Shown here: positions 11,700 to 20,633 of the stretch, piece by piece
Layout: each line of letters starts with the position of its first letter
How positions within the stretch are numbered: position 1 is the stretch's first letter
Source of the DNA: Rosistilla ulvae
GTDB taxonomy: Bacteria; Planctomycetota; Planctomycetia; Pirellulales; Pirellulaceae
Reading direction: 5' to 3'
Assembly (NCBI RefSeq): GCF_007741475.1
Contig: NZ_CP036261.1
Span: forward strand, 3,535,798 to 3,599,797
Length of the DNA stretch: 64,000 nucleotides
The notes under the pieces: model-generated
Seen by the model: the letters and a program-made list of their open reading frames with translations, nothing else
Database searches by the model: none
Told to the model about the DNA's origin: nothing
Translations under genes and position numbers: made by a program

Positions 11700-12014
11700 G
11701 CCAGCTGGTTCGAGCAGGCTGAATCGAGATGATCGAGTTTTTCGGTTTGCGATGACGAGCGGCGAAGCGGTTGTTGCCGCGTCACCGAATCGGGTGGTTT
11801 TAAGCGGTACAACCGTTGAATCGCTATCAACGCGTGCAACACGGCATCTATTTCGGGGCTTCGTAAAGAATGCCCATTTAAAGTTTGCACAACGGAAGTT
11901 GGCGCGCCGATATCTCACAAGCCGGACGAAAGGTAGGATGCCTTTCTGACGCGGAAACTGGAACGGATTCGGGTGTGGGGCCCGTCGATGTTCCATCCTT
12001 GGGTGATTAAACGC

Positions 12015-12055
12015 CACGGCGGAACGCAAAAGTTGCGTTCCGCCGTGTTTTTTTT
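12015..12055 (+). terminator. Strong Rho-independent terminator, orphan
   Basis: A perfect 15-bp stem (cacggcggaacgcaa / ttgcgttccgccgtg) with a 3-nt loop followed by eight T. The T-run is only on the + strand side. It lies 315 bp after the stop of the PQQ-propeller gene, with no convincing gene between, so it ends either a long 3' UTR or an unrecognised small transcript. Confidence 0.9.
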
Positions 12056-12264
12056 GATCACCAATCGCGTCGTCCGCTCTCCTTCATGGGGGCAAGTTGG
12101 CAAATCACCCCGTCTGTTCGGGTGATAACGGTTTCCAGCCGATCAATTTGAAATCATCTGCCGGAAAAACCGCCCACCCCCTTTAACAAAATCGACAATT
12201 TGTAGAAGATACCGTTCCCGAAGCTGTCGCGTCTTAAACGTCGCCTCAATGACAGCTTCTGGCA

Positions 12265-12337
12265 GCCCCTATAGCTCAGTCGGCAGAGCATACGACTTTT
12301 AATCGTAGGGTCCTAGGTTCGAGTCCTAGTGGGGGCA
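12265..12337 (+). tRNA. tRNA-Lys (anticodon UUU)
   Basis: A complete cloverleaf: acceptor GCCCCTA / TGGGGGC with discriminator A, D-arm GCTC..GAGC, anticodon stem tacga/tcgta enclosing loop CTTTTAA (anticodon TTT), and T-arm with GTTCGAGTC. The 3' CCA is not encoded. A terminator follows directly, so it appears to be a single-gene unit. Confidence 0.97.
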
Positions 12338-12351
12338 TTTTGCCTATCTTC

Positions 12352-12395
12352 ACCAGCGTTTTCCGGCTATCGAAGCCTCGAAACGCTGGTTTTTT
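12352..12395 (+). terminator. Terminator after tRNA-Lys
   Basis: An inverted repeat accagcgttt...aaacgctggt followed by a run of six T, 15 bp downstream of the tRNA. Confidence 0.8.
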
Positions 12396-12670
12396 AATGC
12401 GCAGAAGCGGGCGTCATTGGCAAGTCGCATCCTGAAGCAACTGCATTGCGTCTCTTCCATCGGATCGGGATCGTCAGCCCCAAGGCCAAGCAATCAGCAT
12501 ACTCTGGCTGAGGACGCCGCAATCCGACGCCAAAATCGCAGGGCCGCCGGCCTACCGCGTGATTCACGAGCCCAAAAGGGCAGGCAAGTTCCGACATGCA
12601 GTGTCTCGAGCATTTGATGCCTGTCCCCAATCGCCGTCCCGTCATTTTTAAGCGTGTCCCCAATCGCCAC

Positions 12671-13333
12671 AAACGGTACTCGCCCAAACCCTTCGACTGC
12701 TTGTGCCCCCGCACATCGACTGCTCGGCTCCGATTAACGACGATTAGAGCAGATCAGTGTTCTCGTTTTTGAACCGCTGATCTTCGCTGATCGACGCTAA
12801 TTCAAAACGGTACTCGCTCAAACCCTTCGACTCCTTATTCCTTCGCACACCGTCTGCTCGGCTCCAATTAGCGACGATTAGAGCGGATCAGTTTTCTGGT
12901 TTCTTAAACCACTGATCTTCGCTGATCGACGCTAATTCAAACGGTACTCGCCCAACCTTTCCGACTCCTTATTCCTTCGCACATTGTCTGCTCGAACCCG
13001 ATTAGCGACGATTAGAGCGGATCAGTGTTCTGTTTTTTGAAACGCTGATCTTCACTGATCGACGCTAATTCAAACGGTACTCGCTCAAACATTTCGACTG
13101 CTTGTGCCCTCGCACATCGTCTGCTCGGCTCCGATTAGCGACGATTAGAGCAGATCAGTGTTCTGGTTTCTTAAACCGCTGATCTTCGCTGATCGACGCT
13201 AATTCAAAACGGTACTCGCTCAAACATTTCGACTGCTTGTGCCCTCGCACATCGTCTGCTCGGCTCCGATTAGCGACGATTTGTGCAGATCAGTGTTCTG
13301 GGTTCTTAAACCACTGAACTCCACCTGATCAAT
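12671..13333. repeat. Tandem array of five ~134-bp units with internal palindromes
   Basis: Units begin with aaacggtactcgc at 12671, 12805, 12939, 13072 and 13207. Each contains an imperfect inverted repeat: a left arm gattagcgacgattagagc.. and a right arm ending gctgatcgacgctaattc, about 28 nt each with about 6 mismatches, around a ~15-20 nt AT-rich loop. The last unit diverges after its left arm. The array is unrelated in sequence to the one at 595-1430 but has the same architecture. The 12396-12670 stretch before it shows no supportable gene. Confidence 0.9.
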
Positions 13334-13551
13334 ATGAACCGAGCAGTCTCCACTATCGTAGGTGTTTGGGGGGCGTCGGCTATTACCTTGATATTGGGGT
13401 AAAAGTCGACAATTTTCAGCCCACGCGCCCTGTCCAATCAGGTTTCGACCTCGGTTGCCTTTTGCCGTGGAATGAAGCACGTCGAGAGGAAAAAATGGGC
13501 GAGATGGGGGATGTGCTATTGAGCAGGTACCGCGAGCGGAGGTGACAGTAG

Positions 13552-13648
13552 CCGGTGGTTTGTCGCAGCAAATACCACCGGAGCCAAACCGCCAGCAAAG
13601 CACCGCCGCCAACGGGGACGCACATCGATCTGCGATCCCTTCGGGATC
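13552..13648. repeat. Small palindromes in the gap before the PepSY gene
   Basis: Two short perfect dyads: ccggtggt...accaccgg (13552-13581) and gatccct-tcgggatc (13634-13648). The surrounding 13334-13894 stretch has only low-quality ORFs and looks like interspersed-repeat DNA; I see no gene in it. Confidence 0.45.
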
Positions 13649-13894
13649 ATCGCGCGAGTTTGGGACGCCGAATTCCGGAGGTGCGCTGCTGCGCGATGGC
13701 CTCCGGCTACCATCTTGCAACCCTTCCGGGATCGTCGGGCTGAAGGCCTGGCAATTTGATAATTAGCTCGGCGGGTTGTTAGCCCTTCGGAGTGCTGAGG
13801 GCGAGACAGCTACTGAGACGTATTGAAGGCAATTACTTGCTATCGTCCCCGAAACGCCTACGCCCTACTTGCCACACGTCGACCGCTGTTTGAA

Positions 13895-14359
13895 TCAATC
13901 GTCGATTCGATCGGCGATGATTTTTGCGGTCCTGGGATCGACGTGCAGCTCTCGCTTTTGGCGGTTCTTGAATGCTTCGACTTCCCAATAACGCCGTTCG
14001 AAAGAGACCTCATCGATGCCGCTGTAGCCGTCATTTTCGGCGAGCGATTTCAAGACTTCCGACAGCGGCAGCGCATCTTTGGCGGGGTGGTCGTCGGGAT
14101 CGTCGCGGTGTTGGGATAGAATTTTTCCGGTGAAGCTGTCGACTATCAGCTCATAAGCAACATCGTTCTGGCGGACTTCGACTTCCCAGTTACCATCATC
14201 CATCGAGATCTCGCTGAAAGGCTTGTACCCGTCCGCTTCCAATTGTCGAACGATCTCAATCAGAGGCATCCGGCTACCGCCGTTCGACTGGGCGTCGGTA
14301 AATTGAATTGGAATCAGTGCCAAGATGCCGGGGATCGCAAACAGAATCAACGCTTTCAT
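13895..14359 (-). CDS. Secreted PepSY-domain protein
   Basis: A 154-residue protein with a signal peptide (MKALILFAIPGILALIPIQFTDAQ) and two PepSY-like units. The first (IEIVRQLEADGYKPFSEISMDDGNWEVEV...YELIVDSFTGKIL) and second (LSEVLKSLAENDGYSGIDEVSFERRYWEVEA...RELHVDPRTAKII) share the same pattern. PepSY domains are often extracytoplasmic modulators and are commonly encoded beside OmpR-type two-component systems. Here the system at 14972-17106 is upstream on the same strand. A role as periplasmic partner or target of that system is inference. Confidence 0.85.
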   Translation of the reverse strand: MKALILFAIPGILALIPIQFTDAQSNGGSRMPLIEIVRQLEADGYKPFSEISMDDGNWEVEVRQNDVAYELIVDSFTGKILSQHRDDPDDHPAKDALPLSEVLKSLAENDGYSGIDEVSFERRYWEVEAFKNRQKRELHVDPRTAKIIADRIDD

Positions 14360-14499
14360 TGCTTTCTACTTCAGTGGATGAGGTTGCTTTAAGTCGCAGG
14401 GAACCGAATCGCGGAATCGCTGGACAGGTCGATGACCATGTTGCGAATATTAGTCGCGGTAGATAAGTGCACCGTGAATTGAACCTAAAGTTCCCTTCA

Positions 14500-14751
14500 T
14501 CACGCGGTTGCCTTGGGGGCGAGATGCCGCAGTGGACTTAGGACACCGGCTTTCGCGACGTTCAAAACCTGGCTCTTTGGCAGCACTCGCTGGGCGCGGG
14601 GGATGGGAGCTGGCTGCAGCTTTGCCTCGCGACGCTCTTGATCCACCAGGCGTACGACATCGTGAAGTGTCATCGCCAATGGATCCATCGTGCGAGGATC
14701 GCGTGGTGCAGCACACAGGGATTGCAAAAACGAATTCAGGAGACGTCGCAT
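14500..14751 (-). CDS. Small hypothetical protein (83 aa)
   Basis: ATG 14751 is preceded by a good GAAGGA ribosome site at about 8 nt spacing, which is why I prefer it over the longer frame to 14820. The product (MRRLLNSFLQSLCAAPRDPRTMD..) is basic, has no membrane segment, and includes a predicted helix LHDVVRLVDQERREAK. No family recognised. It lies between the histidine kinase and PepSY genes on the same strand and may be part of that locus. Confidence 0.45.
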   Translation of the reverse strand: MRRLLNSFLQSLCAAPRDPRTMDPLAMTLHDVVRLVDQERREAKLQPAPIPRAQRVLPKSQVLNVAKAGVLSPLRHLAPKATA

Positions 14752-14971
14752 GATTTTTTCCTTCGGGAGCGAACCAGATTCGAACTGAGGTCGTGCGTCA
14801 GTTCGCGGCATCGGCAACATGTCGATGTCTGAAGGAAGTATCGCCAGGCGGCCTAAGACGACGATGAACTGAATATGAATTCGAGTTTAGGTGGGCGCAA
14901 CTTTTGTTTTGCAACCGAGGAGATCGTGGCGGGGGCAGCAAATACCGGTTGGGCGTGTGCTCAATCGGTGC

Positions 14972-16420
14972 CTAAACCGGATGAGTCGACGACTCGCGAT
15001 TCAAATCGATCGGTAGACGCACCGTAAAGCAGCTGCCATGGCCAAGTGTACTCTCCACCTGCAACGTACCGCCAAGTGTCGTGGCGATACGGCTGGCAAT
15101 CGCCAATCCGAGACCGTTACCAGAGATCCCTTTGCTTCGCGCGTCGCTGGAGCGAAAGAAGGGATCAAACAGATGTTGCTGATCCGATTCGGAGATCCCA
15201 CAACCAGCGTCGGTGACACGAAGGACCACATGATTTGCGTCGTTACTTGCCTGCACTTCGATCGGGCTTCCGGGCGAGCTGTACTTTATCGCGTTGGATA
15301 CGAGGTTCTCGACGATCCGCGCCAACAGCGTCGACGTCGCTCTCACCGAGACCGACTGTTCTACGCGATTCTCCAGGCGTAGATCCGCAGCGCGCGGCAA
15401 GCTGCTCCAGCTTGAGGCATACTCGTTCAACCAGGTCGTAAACTCGATCGGCTGCATCGTTGGCGAGTTGGTGTCCCCGTCACTGCGAGCGAGATACAAC
15501 AAGGCTTCAACGATTTCCTGAAGCGAAAGCGTCTTGGTGCGCAGCAGTTCGAGTGTCGACTTATATTCGTCGACCGATCGGGGGCGCCGCAGCGTGACGT
15601 CGATCTGTCCAAGCAAGACGGTGATGGGAGACCGTAGTTCGTGAGCGGCATCTCCCGCAAAGCGACTTTGCTGCTCAAAGGCTGCCTGCTGGCGGTCGAG
15701 CAAATGGTTGAAGGTCGTCCCCAGCTCCGAGAGCTCGTCCCCAGTATCTTGCACGATCAGACGCGTCTGGAAATCGGAGCCCGCGATCGACTGAGCTTGA
15801 TCCGCCATCGCGGAAACGGGGCGGAGTGCATGTCGGACGATCCAACGCCCCAGTCCCGCGGCGACGCACCAAGCGGCCAGTGGCAGCAGTGTTACCAGCA
15901 GCGTCAACCGCGAAACGATGGCATCGCGTTTGCCTGTCGAACGACCGACCACTACCATCAACTCGTCAAACTCATCCAGTTCTCGGTTCAGGGCAAGAGG
16001 ATGAGGGGCGGTCAAGCGATGATACAGAACCCGCTGTTGGCGTTTTGGTTCGATCTGGGCCAGCATCGCGCCGTTGGATGCATTGCCAGCGGCCAACTGT
16101 AGCGCCAGCGATGTCATCGCGCGATCCGCATTGCGAGACTTTTCGACAACGCGATTCTTGTCACCGATGACGATCCAGTGGACTTCGCCAAATTCGTCGA
16201 GCGAACCGAAGGAGACCGAATGTTCCAAAGGTTGCCATTTGACCTCCGTATCCTCGATCTCCGCGACGGCGACAAATGAGTTGAGTACCCCTTGCAGTTC
16301 GCCTTCGAATTGCGACTCGATTTGCCGCCGCGATACGGAATAAAAGACCAGCGAATAGATCGCCAAAGCAATCGCAAGCGTCACGAGAAAATAGGCGGAA
16401 ACGCGTGTCGTCAGCTTCAT
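14972..16420 (-). CDS. HAMP-domain sensor histidine kinase (CusS/CzcS-like)
   Basis: A 482-residue class I kinase with TM1 at residues 9-29, a periplasmic domain of about 140 residues and TM2 at about 172-192. HAMP follows (RWIVRHALRPVSAMADQAQSI), then HisKA with phospho-acceptor H260 in AGDAAHELRSPITVLLGQ and an HATPase domain (N-box LVSNAIKYS, DAGCGIS, GNGLGLAIA). It overlaps the upstream response regulator gene by 4 bp (ATGA). The HisKA/HAMP type resembles heavy-metal sensors, but there is no metal gene beside it and a PepSY protein is the near neighbour, so the signal is unknown. Confidence 0.93.
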   Translation of the reverse strand: MKLTTRVSAYFLVTLAIALAIYSLVFYSVSRRQIESQFEGELQGVLNSFVAVAEIEDTEVKWQPLEHSVSFGSLDEFGEVHWIVIGDKNRVVEKSRNADRAMTSLALQLAAGNASNGAMLAQIEPKRQQRVLYHRLTAPHPLALNRELDEFDELMVVVGRSTGKRDAIVSRLTLLVTLLPLAAWCVAAGLGRWIVRHALRPVSAMADQAQSIAGSDFQTRLIVQDTGDELSELGTTFNHLLDRQQAAFEQQSRFAGDAAHELRSPITVLLGQIDVTLRRPRSVDEYKSTLELLRTKTLSLQEIVEALLYLARSDGDTNSPTMQPIEFTTWLNEYASSWSSLPRAADLRLENRVEQSVSVRATSTLLARIVENLVSNAIKYSSPGSPIEVQASNDANHVVLRVTDAGCGISESDQQHLFDPFFRSSDARSKGISGNGLGLAIASRIATTLGGTLQVESTLGHGSCFTVRLPIDLNRESSTHPV

Positions 16421-17106
16421 CCGTGACCCGCGTCTTGCGATTCCAGGATATAGCCTTGGCCACGGCGTGTTTGGATGACGCGTGGGCCCAGCGTTTCCAG
16501 TTTGCGTCGTAGGTCTTTGATATGGACCTCGAGGGTGTTCGAAAGACCGTCAAAGTTTTCGTCCCAAACCGTTTCGTAAATCCGCGTGCGCGAAAGTACC
16601 CGTCCTGGATGTCGCAAGAACATCGACAGCAACGAAAACTCTTTGGCGGTCAGATCGAGCGGCACCTCGGCGCGCGTGGCGCGTTGCTGAGCTAGATCGA
16701 TGCGAATGTCGCGGTACTCGAGATAGACGCTGTCGGATTGGCTGGGCCTTCGCAACAATGCTCTAACGCGCGCCAGAAGTTCCTCAAACGCAAACGGTTT
16801 CGTCAGGTAATCATCCGCCCCGGCGTCCAACCCCGTAACTCGCTCGTTTACCCCATCGCGAGCTGTCAAAAACAGTACGGGTGTTGTCCGGTTCTTCTGG
16901 CGGAAACGCTGGAGGATTTGAATGCCGTCTTCACCAGGCAACCACCAATCGAGGATGACAAGATCCCAAGTTTCCGACTGCAATCGCAGCCAAGCGTGCC
17001 GTCCCTCTTGAGCCAACTCCGCCGTATACCCCTCTTCATTCAGACCGCGGACCAGGAAATCCGATATCCCGGGATCATCTTCAACGACTAGGATACGAAC
17101 ACTCAT
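16417..17106 (-). CDS. OmpR/PhoB-family response regulator
   Basis: A 229-residue regulator. The receiver has acidic pair ED (9-10), phospho-acceptor D53 in LVILDWWLPGEDG and K in YLTKPFAFEELLARVRALLRR. The C-terminal winged helix (residues about 128-220) has the typical LTAKEFSLLSMFLRHPGRVLSRTRI and the recognition segment TLEVHIKDLRRKLE. It is first gene of the kinase operon, coupled by ATGA to the sensor kinase. It presumably controls the PepSY gene or its own operon. Confidence 0.94.
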   Translation of the reverse strand: MSVRILVVEDDPGISDFLVRGLNEEGYTAELAQEGRHAWLRLQSETWDLVILDWWLPGEDGIQILQRFRQKNRTTPVLFLTARDGVNERVTGLDAGADDYLTKPFAFEELLARVRALLRRPSQSDSVYLEYRDIRIDLAQQRATRAEVPLDLTAKEFSLLSMFLRHPGRVLSRTRIYETVWDENFDGLSNTLEVHIKDLRRKLETLGPRVIQTRRGQGYILESQDAGHG

Positions 17107-17267
17107 TCAAACGATTCTCGGCGGAGGCGGCTAACGATTGGAAGCGGGCGGCACCTGCATTATGGCTAGCCCGAGTGAACCGCCAATGAGCCGTCGATAA
17201 AAAATTCTTTATGTTGAGCGACTTGGATGGAGACGTTGTTTCCGTTCCGAACGAACCCCGGGAGCAA

Positions 17268-17435
17268 TCAATTTCCGCTCATCGTTGCCTGAAGGTTTCG
17301 CCTGGCCTCCGGACGACGACGCTCGCATCGGATCTCCAATTGCGTGCGAGTCCATCCGACCAAACACGCTCCCAGTATTATCGTAGCAGTCACCACAGCG
17401 GAAATATGTACGATCGTAACAAGACTGTCCATCAT
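17268..17435 (-). CDS. Small single-pass membrane protein (55 aa)
   Basis: A short frame with start ATG 17435 (or the adjacent ATG 17432) behind GGAGAAAG, an excellent ribosome site. It reads MMDSLVTIVHISAVVTATIILGACLVGW followed by a basic tail with TRTQLEIRCERRRPEARR, i.e. one transmembrane helix (residues 5-28) with a positively charged cytoplasmic tail. It sits about 160 bp upstream of the response regulator on the same strand and could be a small accessory protein of the two-component system. No family recognised. Nothing else is visible in 17436-17855. Confidence 0.5.
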   Translation of the reverse strand: MMDSLVTIVHISAVVTATIILGACLVGWTRTQLEIRCERRRPEARRNLQATMSGN

Positions 17436-17855
17436 CTTTCTCCAGCAAAGTTGAAAAGCATCAAAACCTATGCAAGGAGTATCGCACCGCGCGTTAATGG
17501 CTGGTTGAGCCCGTTCTAAAGATTGGTTTATCCTCGAGAAAAACTATCACCTCGACGTTTAAAGCGTATGCGTTAAGATGCCGGTCCTGGAAACTATCGC
17601 GCAGTAGATCCGCCGCTGTTACCGCAGATCGGGAGGTCAATTTGGTACAGGCATCGTTTCTGAGGCTGCAGATTGGCATCATGTTTCGGGTTTGCTTTGT
17701 TCTCGGGAAACAAACGCATGCGCGCGCTCCCGAGTGACGCTCAGCGACGGAAGAGAGTTGGCAAAAACAACAATCGCCGCGCAATGCGACTTAAGAATTG
17801 ATTTCCTGGCTTGCAGCCCCGAATACGTTAACTCAGTCTATTGGAAGAACCATCG

Positions 17856-18578
17856 ATGACGACTCTTGTGGTTGGAGCAAGCGGAGCAACCGGTAAACTT
17901 CTCGTCGAACAATTGTTGCATCGAGGGGAGCGCGTACGAGCAGTCGTGCGGTCGTGCGACAAAATCCCAGCGACGCTCTTAGAGCATCCACTGCTGTCGG
18001 TAGTCGAAGCAAGTATCGCCGATGCAACGGACGGCGAAATTGCCCAGTACGTCGACGGTTGCGACGCAATCGCCTCCTGCCTCGGACACAATCTGACACT
18101 CAAGGGCGTCTTTGGCCACCCGCGGCGTCTGGTAACTCAAGCGGTGCAGCGATTGTGTCACGCCGCCAGCAAAAACGGGTCCGACAAACCGGTCAAATTT
18201 GTTCTTATGAACACCGCGGGCAATTGCAACCGCGATCTTAACGAATCCATTTCATTTGCTGAGCAGTGCGTGATGGCGCTGCTGCGACGGGCTGTGCCTC
18301 CCCATCGCGACAACGAATTGGCCGCCGAGCATCTCCGCACGGCGATCGGTCAAAACAACGCATCGCTGCAATGGTCGGTCGTTCGCCCCGATACGCTCAT
18401 CAACGAAGCCGAGGTTTCCGAATACCAACCGCACGTTTCGCCAACGCGTAGCGCCATCTTCAACGCCGGTAAAACCAGCCGCATCAATGTGGCTCACTTT
18501 ATGGCGGAACTGATATCGGATCAAGCGACATGGAATCGATGGAAAGGGGAGATGCCCGTCATCTACAATCAGCAATAA
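17856..18578 (+). CDS. NAD(P)-binding SDR, NmrA/YwnB-like
   Basis: A 240-residue atypical short-chain dehydrogenase-like protein beginning MTTLVVGASGATGKLLVEQLL, whose GxxGxxG at residues 7-13 is the dinucleotide-binding loop. Sequence such as DGCDAIASCLGH, FVLMNTAGN and SVVRPDTLI follows the NAD(P)H-binding PF13460 pattern. No YxxxK catalytic pair is evident, so it may be a sensor or a reductase of unknown substrate. ATG 17856 has GGAAGAA upstream; the frame also opens with a TTG at 17841. Confidence 0.8.
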   Translation: MTTLVVGASGATGKLLVEQLLHRGERVRAVVRSCDKIPATLLEHPLLSVVEASIADATDGEIAQYVDGCDAIASCLGHNLTLKGVFGHPRRLVTQAVQRLCHAASKNGSDKPVKFVLMNTAGNCNRDLNESISFAEQCVMALLRRAVPPHRDNELAAEHLRTAIGQNNASLQWSVVRPDTLINEAEVSEYQPHVSPTRSAIFNAGKTSRINVAHFMAELISDQATWNRWKGEMPVIYNQQ

Positions 18579-18782
18579 CGCCCCACGACATGCGAACGCA
18601 GGGAGCCTGGCATTCCAAAGTCATTAGGGGTTCGCAATTTCCCCACGGTCCATTTGCAGCGGCAGAAATGCTAGCAGTTACGGGAATGGCAAACCGAGCG
18701 GGATGCATCTCCGCTCATCGGATGCCATATACTTTGGATTCTTGAGACTTGCCATTCGAACTCGTGATCAAAAGCTTGCCAG

Positions 18783-19343
18783 ATGAATATCCCATCGATA
18801 CTCGCGCGTCCGATCCAGCCCACTCCATGTCAGCGGACGTATTGGGTTTTAGATGGTCTATTTTTGGCCGGCGCCTATCCAGGGCGTCCCGAAGCCAGCC
18901 AACACCAACAGCGGCTTCAGTCTCTGTTCGGTGCAGGGATGCGTACCTTCATCAATCTGCAGGAGGAAGGGGAAACGAACAATGCCGGCAAACCATTTGT
19001 TCGCTACGACGATGGGTTGCGAGAACTCGTCGGCGATCAATTTGCTCATCTGCGGTTCCCGATTCCCGACGGTGGCACCACTTCGGTCGACCGCATGCGT
19101 TCGATCCTCGATGCGATCGACCTGTCGCTCGCTGCCGATCGTCCCGTCTACGTTCATTGTTTCGGAGGGATGGGACGGACCGGAACGACTGTCTGTTGTT
19201 AGCTTCTGCGTCATGGCCTTGCGGCGCCTGAGCACGTTCTCGAATTGTTGACCCAACTTCGACAAGCCGACGTCCAGCGGGCAAGCTGGAAAGCTCCTGA
19301 AAATGCCAGCCAAGAAGCGTTTGTCTTATCATGGACCGGGTGA
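18783..19343 (+). pseudogene. Tyrosine/dual-specificity phosphatase-like gene with in-frame TAG
   Basis: The frame encodes 139 residues with the cysteine-phosphatase signature VHCFGGMGRTGTT (C126, R132) and then hits TAG at 19200-19202. Without any frameshift the same frame continues for 46 sense codons (LLRHGLAAPEHVLELLTQLRQ...FVLSWTG) to TGA at 19341. That continuation looks like the normal C-terminal helices of this family, where GCWLLRHG would be expected, so TAG most simply replaces a TGG Trp codon. Either the gene is a recent nonsense mutant, or a truncated active protein is made, or the stop is read through. The ribosome site is weak. Confidence 0.75.
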
Positions 19344-19413
19344 GTCCGCGATCGGCGGACGAAGCGATGATTATTCAATTGATTCTCTAACAATGCCTCA
19401 CGGACCGCAGCCA

Positions 19414-19809
19414 ATGTCCAATCGCTTTCCGACCGTCGTGATTCTGATCACAGCCGCTGCCTTCGTGGGCTTCGCGATTTGGTTGACCGTGATGCCCAAC
19501 GCGTTGCTAGAAGGCTTTGGAATCACAGAGCGAACGCCGCAGATGGCGACCGAAATACGAGCTTTCTACGGCGGGATCGAGTTTGGCATCGGCGCGGTAA
19601 TGTTTTTGCTGTGGCGCCGCGGCGATTTGTTTGCTGCGCTGTTGATCGGTGGCTTGCCGCTTGCCGGATCGGCAACCGGGCGTTGCATTGGCATGATGGC
19701 AGACGGATTCTTCGGCTTGCACGCGGGGTTTGCCGTTATGGAAGCCATCGCGGCGGTGCTTTGTTTTGTCGGATGTGCGATGGTGTCGCGAGGAAATAGC
19801 GATGGATGA
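19414..19809 (+). CDS. DUF4345-like small membrane protein
   Basis: 131 residues from ATG 19414 (ATG 19393 is an alternative). Four hydrophobic segments: TVVILITAAAFVGFAIWLTV, GGIEFGIGAVMFLLW, LFAALLIGGLPLAGSATG and FAVMEAIAAVLCFVGCAM. The RAFYGGIEFGIG and GLPLAGSATGRCIGM motifs fit the DUF4345 family of inner-membrane proteins with unknown function. It overlaps the next gene by 8 bp, so the two are probably cotranscribed and translationally coupled. Confidence 0.75.
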   Translation: MSNRFPTVVILITAAAFVGFAIWLTVMPNALLEGFGITERTPQMATEIRAFYGGIEFGIGAVMFLLWRRGDLFAALLIGGLPLAGSATGRCIGMMADGFFGLHAGFAVMEAIAAVLCFVGCAMVSRGNSDG

Positions 19810-20545
19810 ATGGGATCTCCGGCGGGACGGATTTTGCATGTTGCGTCAGGCGGTTTGCCAGGCGTCGATCGCACGCTTGCTGACCGTCTGCGGGACAGCG
19901 TTTGAGGACGAAACGAAGAGTGTGCGAGCCCGCTCCAGTCGTGGCCATGTCTACGCGGCGCGGAACCTGATCGACTCGATCCCCGAGGTGACAACCGTTT
20001 GGCAATGCGAAGTGTTGCTGTCGTTTCTACGCCAGCAACTGGGAGCTGAATTCGGTCTCGTCCGGGCGTTGTTCTTCGACAAACCGCCCGATCGAACTTG
20101 GGGACTGGCGTGGCATAAAGATATGTCGATCGCTGTCAAAGAGAACACGATCACTTCGGCATCCTTCTCGCGGCCGACAGTCAAGGCGGGTGTGCCTCAT
20201 GTGATCGCTTGCGATGACGTTCTGAAACAGCTGTTGACGCTTCGGATTCATCTGGACGAAGTAACCGCCGAAAATGGACCGCTGCGCGTCATCCCCGGCT
20301 CGCACCGGTCGAGCGACACAAACGGCGAATCGATCGAAACCGCGGTCGACATCCACGCTGCGGCCGGCGATGTCTTGGCGATGCGGCCGTTGATCTGTCA
20401 CAGCAGCGGTGCCTCCACACCCGGCACACGGCGCCATCGGCGGATTTTGCATCTGGAATTCGCTCCCTCGCCGTCGCTGCTCGATCGAATGGAGTGGCAT
20501 GATTTTGTCGCTCCTGACGCTGAAGGCAGCAATCGCTACGAGTAA
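19802..20545 (+). CDS. Phytanoyl-CoA dioxygenase (PhyH) family protein
   Basis: A 247-residue Fe(II)/2-oxoglutarate-dependent oxygenase. ATG 19802 has a good GAGGAAA ribosome site and overlaps the end of the DUF4345 gene. The facial-triad candidates are WHKD (His and Asp) and the distal His in RPLICHSSGAST; LRVIPGSHRSSD is a family hallmark just before it. The substrate cannot be predicted; bacterial members hydroxylate small metabolites. A perfect 12-bp hairpin follows 40 bp after the stop. Confidence 0.85.
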   Translation: MDEWDLRRDGFCMLRQAVCQASIARLLTVCGTAFEDETKSVRARSSRGHVYAARNLIDSIPEVTTVWQCEVLLSFLRQQLGAEFGLVRALFFDKPPDRTWGLAWHKDMSIAVKENTITSASFSRPTVKAGVPHVIACDDVLKQLLTLRIHLDEVTAENGPLRVIPGSHRSSDTNGESIETAVDIHAAAGDVLAMRPLICHSSGASTPGTRRHRRILHLEFAPSPSLLDRMEWHDFVAPDAEGSNRYE

Positions 20546-20585
20546 TTGGTAACGGCATTGTTCGCTACGCTGCGGTTGAGGAATG

Positions 20586-20617
20586 GTGAAGTCGCTCTCG
20601 ATTCGGAGCGACTTCAC
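20586..20617. terminator. Hairpin between convergent genes
   Basis: A perfect 12-bp stem (gtgaagtcgctc / gagcgacttcac) with an 8-nt loop, between the PhyH gene (+) and the CotH gene (-). There is no T-run on either side, so it is a hairpin at a terminator position, possibly bidirectional, rather than a textbook terminator. Confidence 0.55.
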
Positions 20618-20633
20618 GATCGGTTCTGCAGAA

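Noticed and set aside
10869-12029. 386-aa ORF antisense to the PQQ-propeller gene
   Set aside because: Shadow frame; Arg-rich sequence without a recognisable domain.
12394-12714. 106-aa minus-strand ORF after the tRNA
   Set aside because: Overlaps the terminator and repeat array; no start signal; could be decayed repeat DNA.
12671-13333. Possible CRISPR array
   Set aside because: All parts of the 134-bp unit repeat, including what would be spacers.
13220-13720. 166-aa minus-strand ORF
   Set aside because: Starts within palindromic intergenic DNA, ends in the repeat array, no ribosome site.
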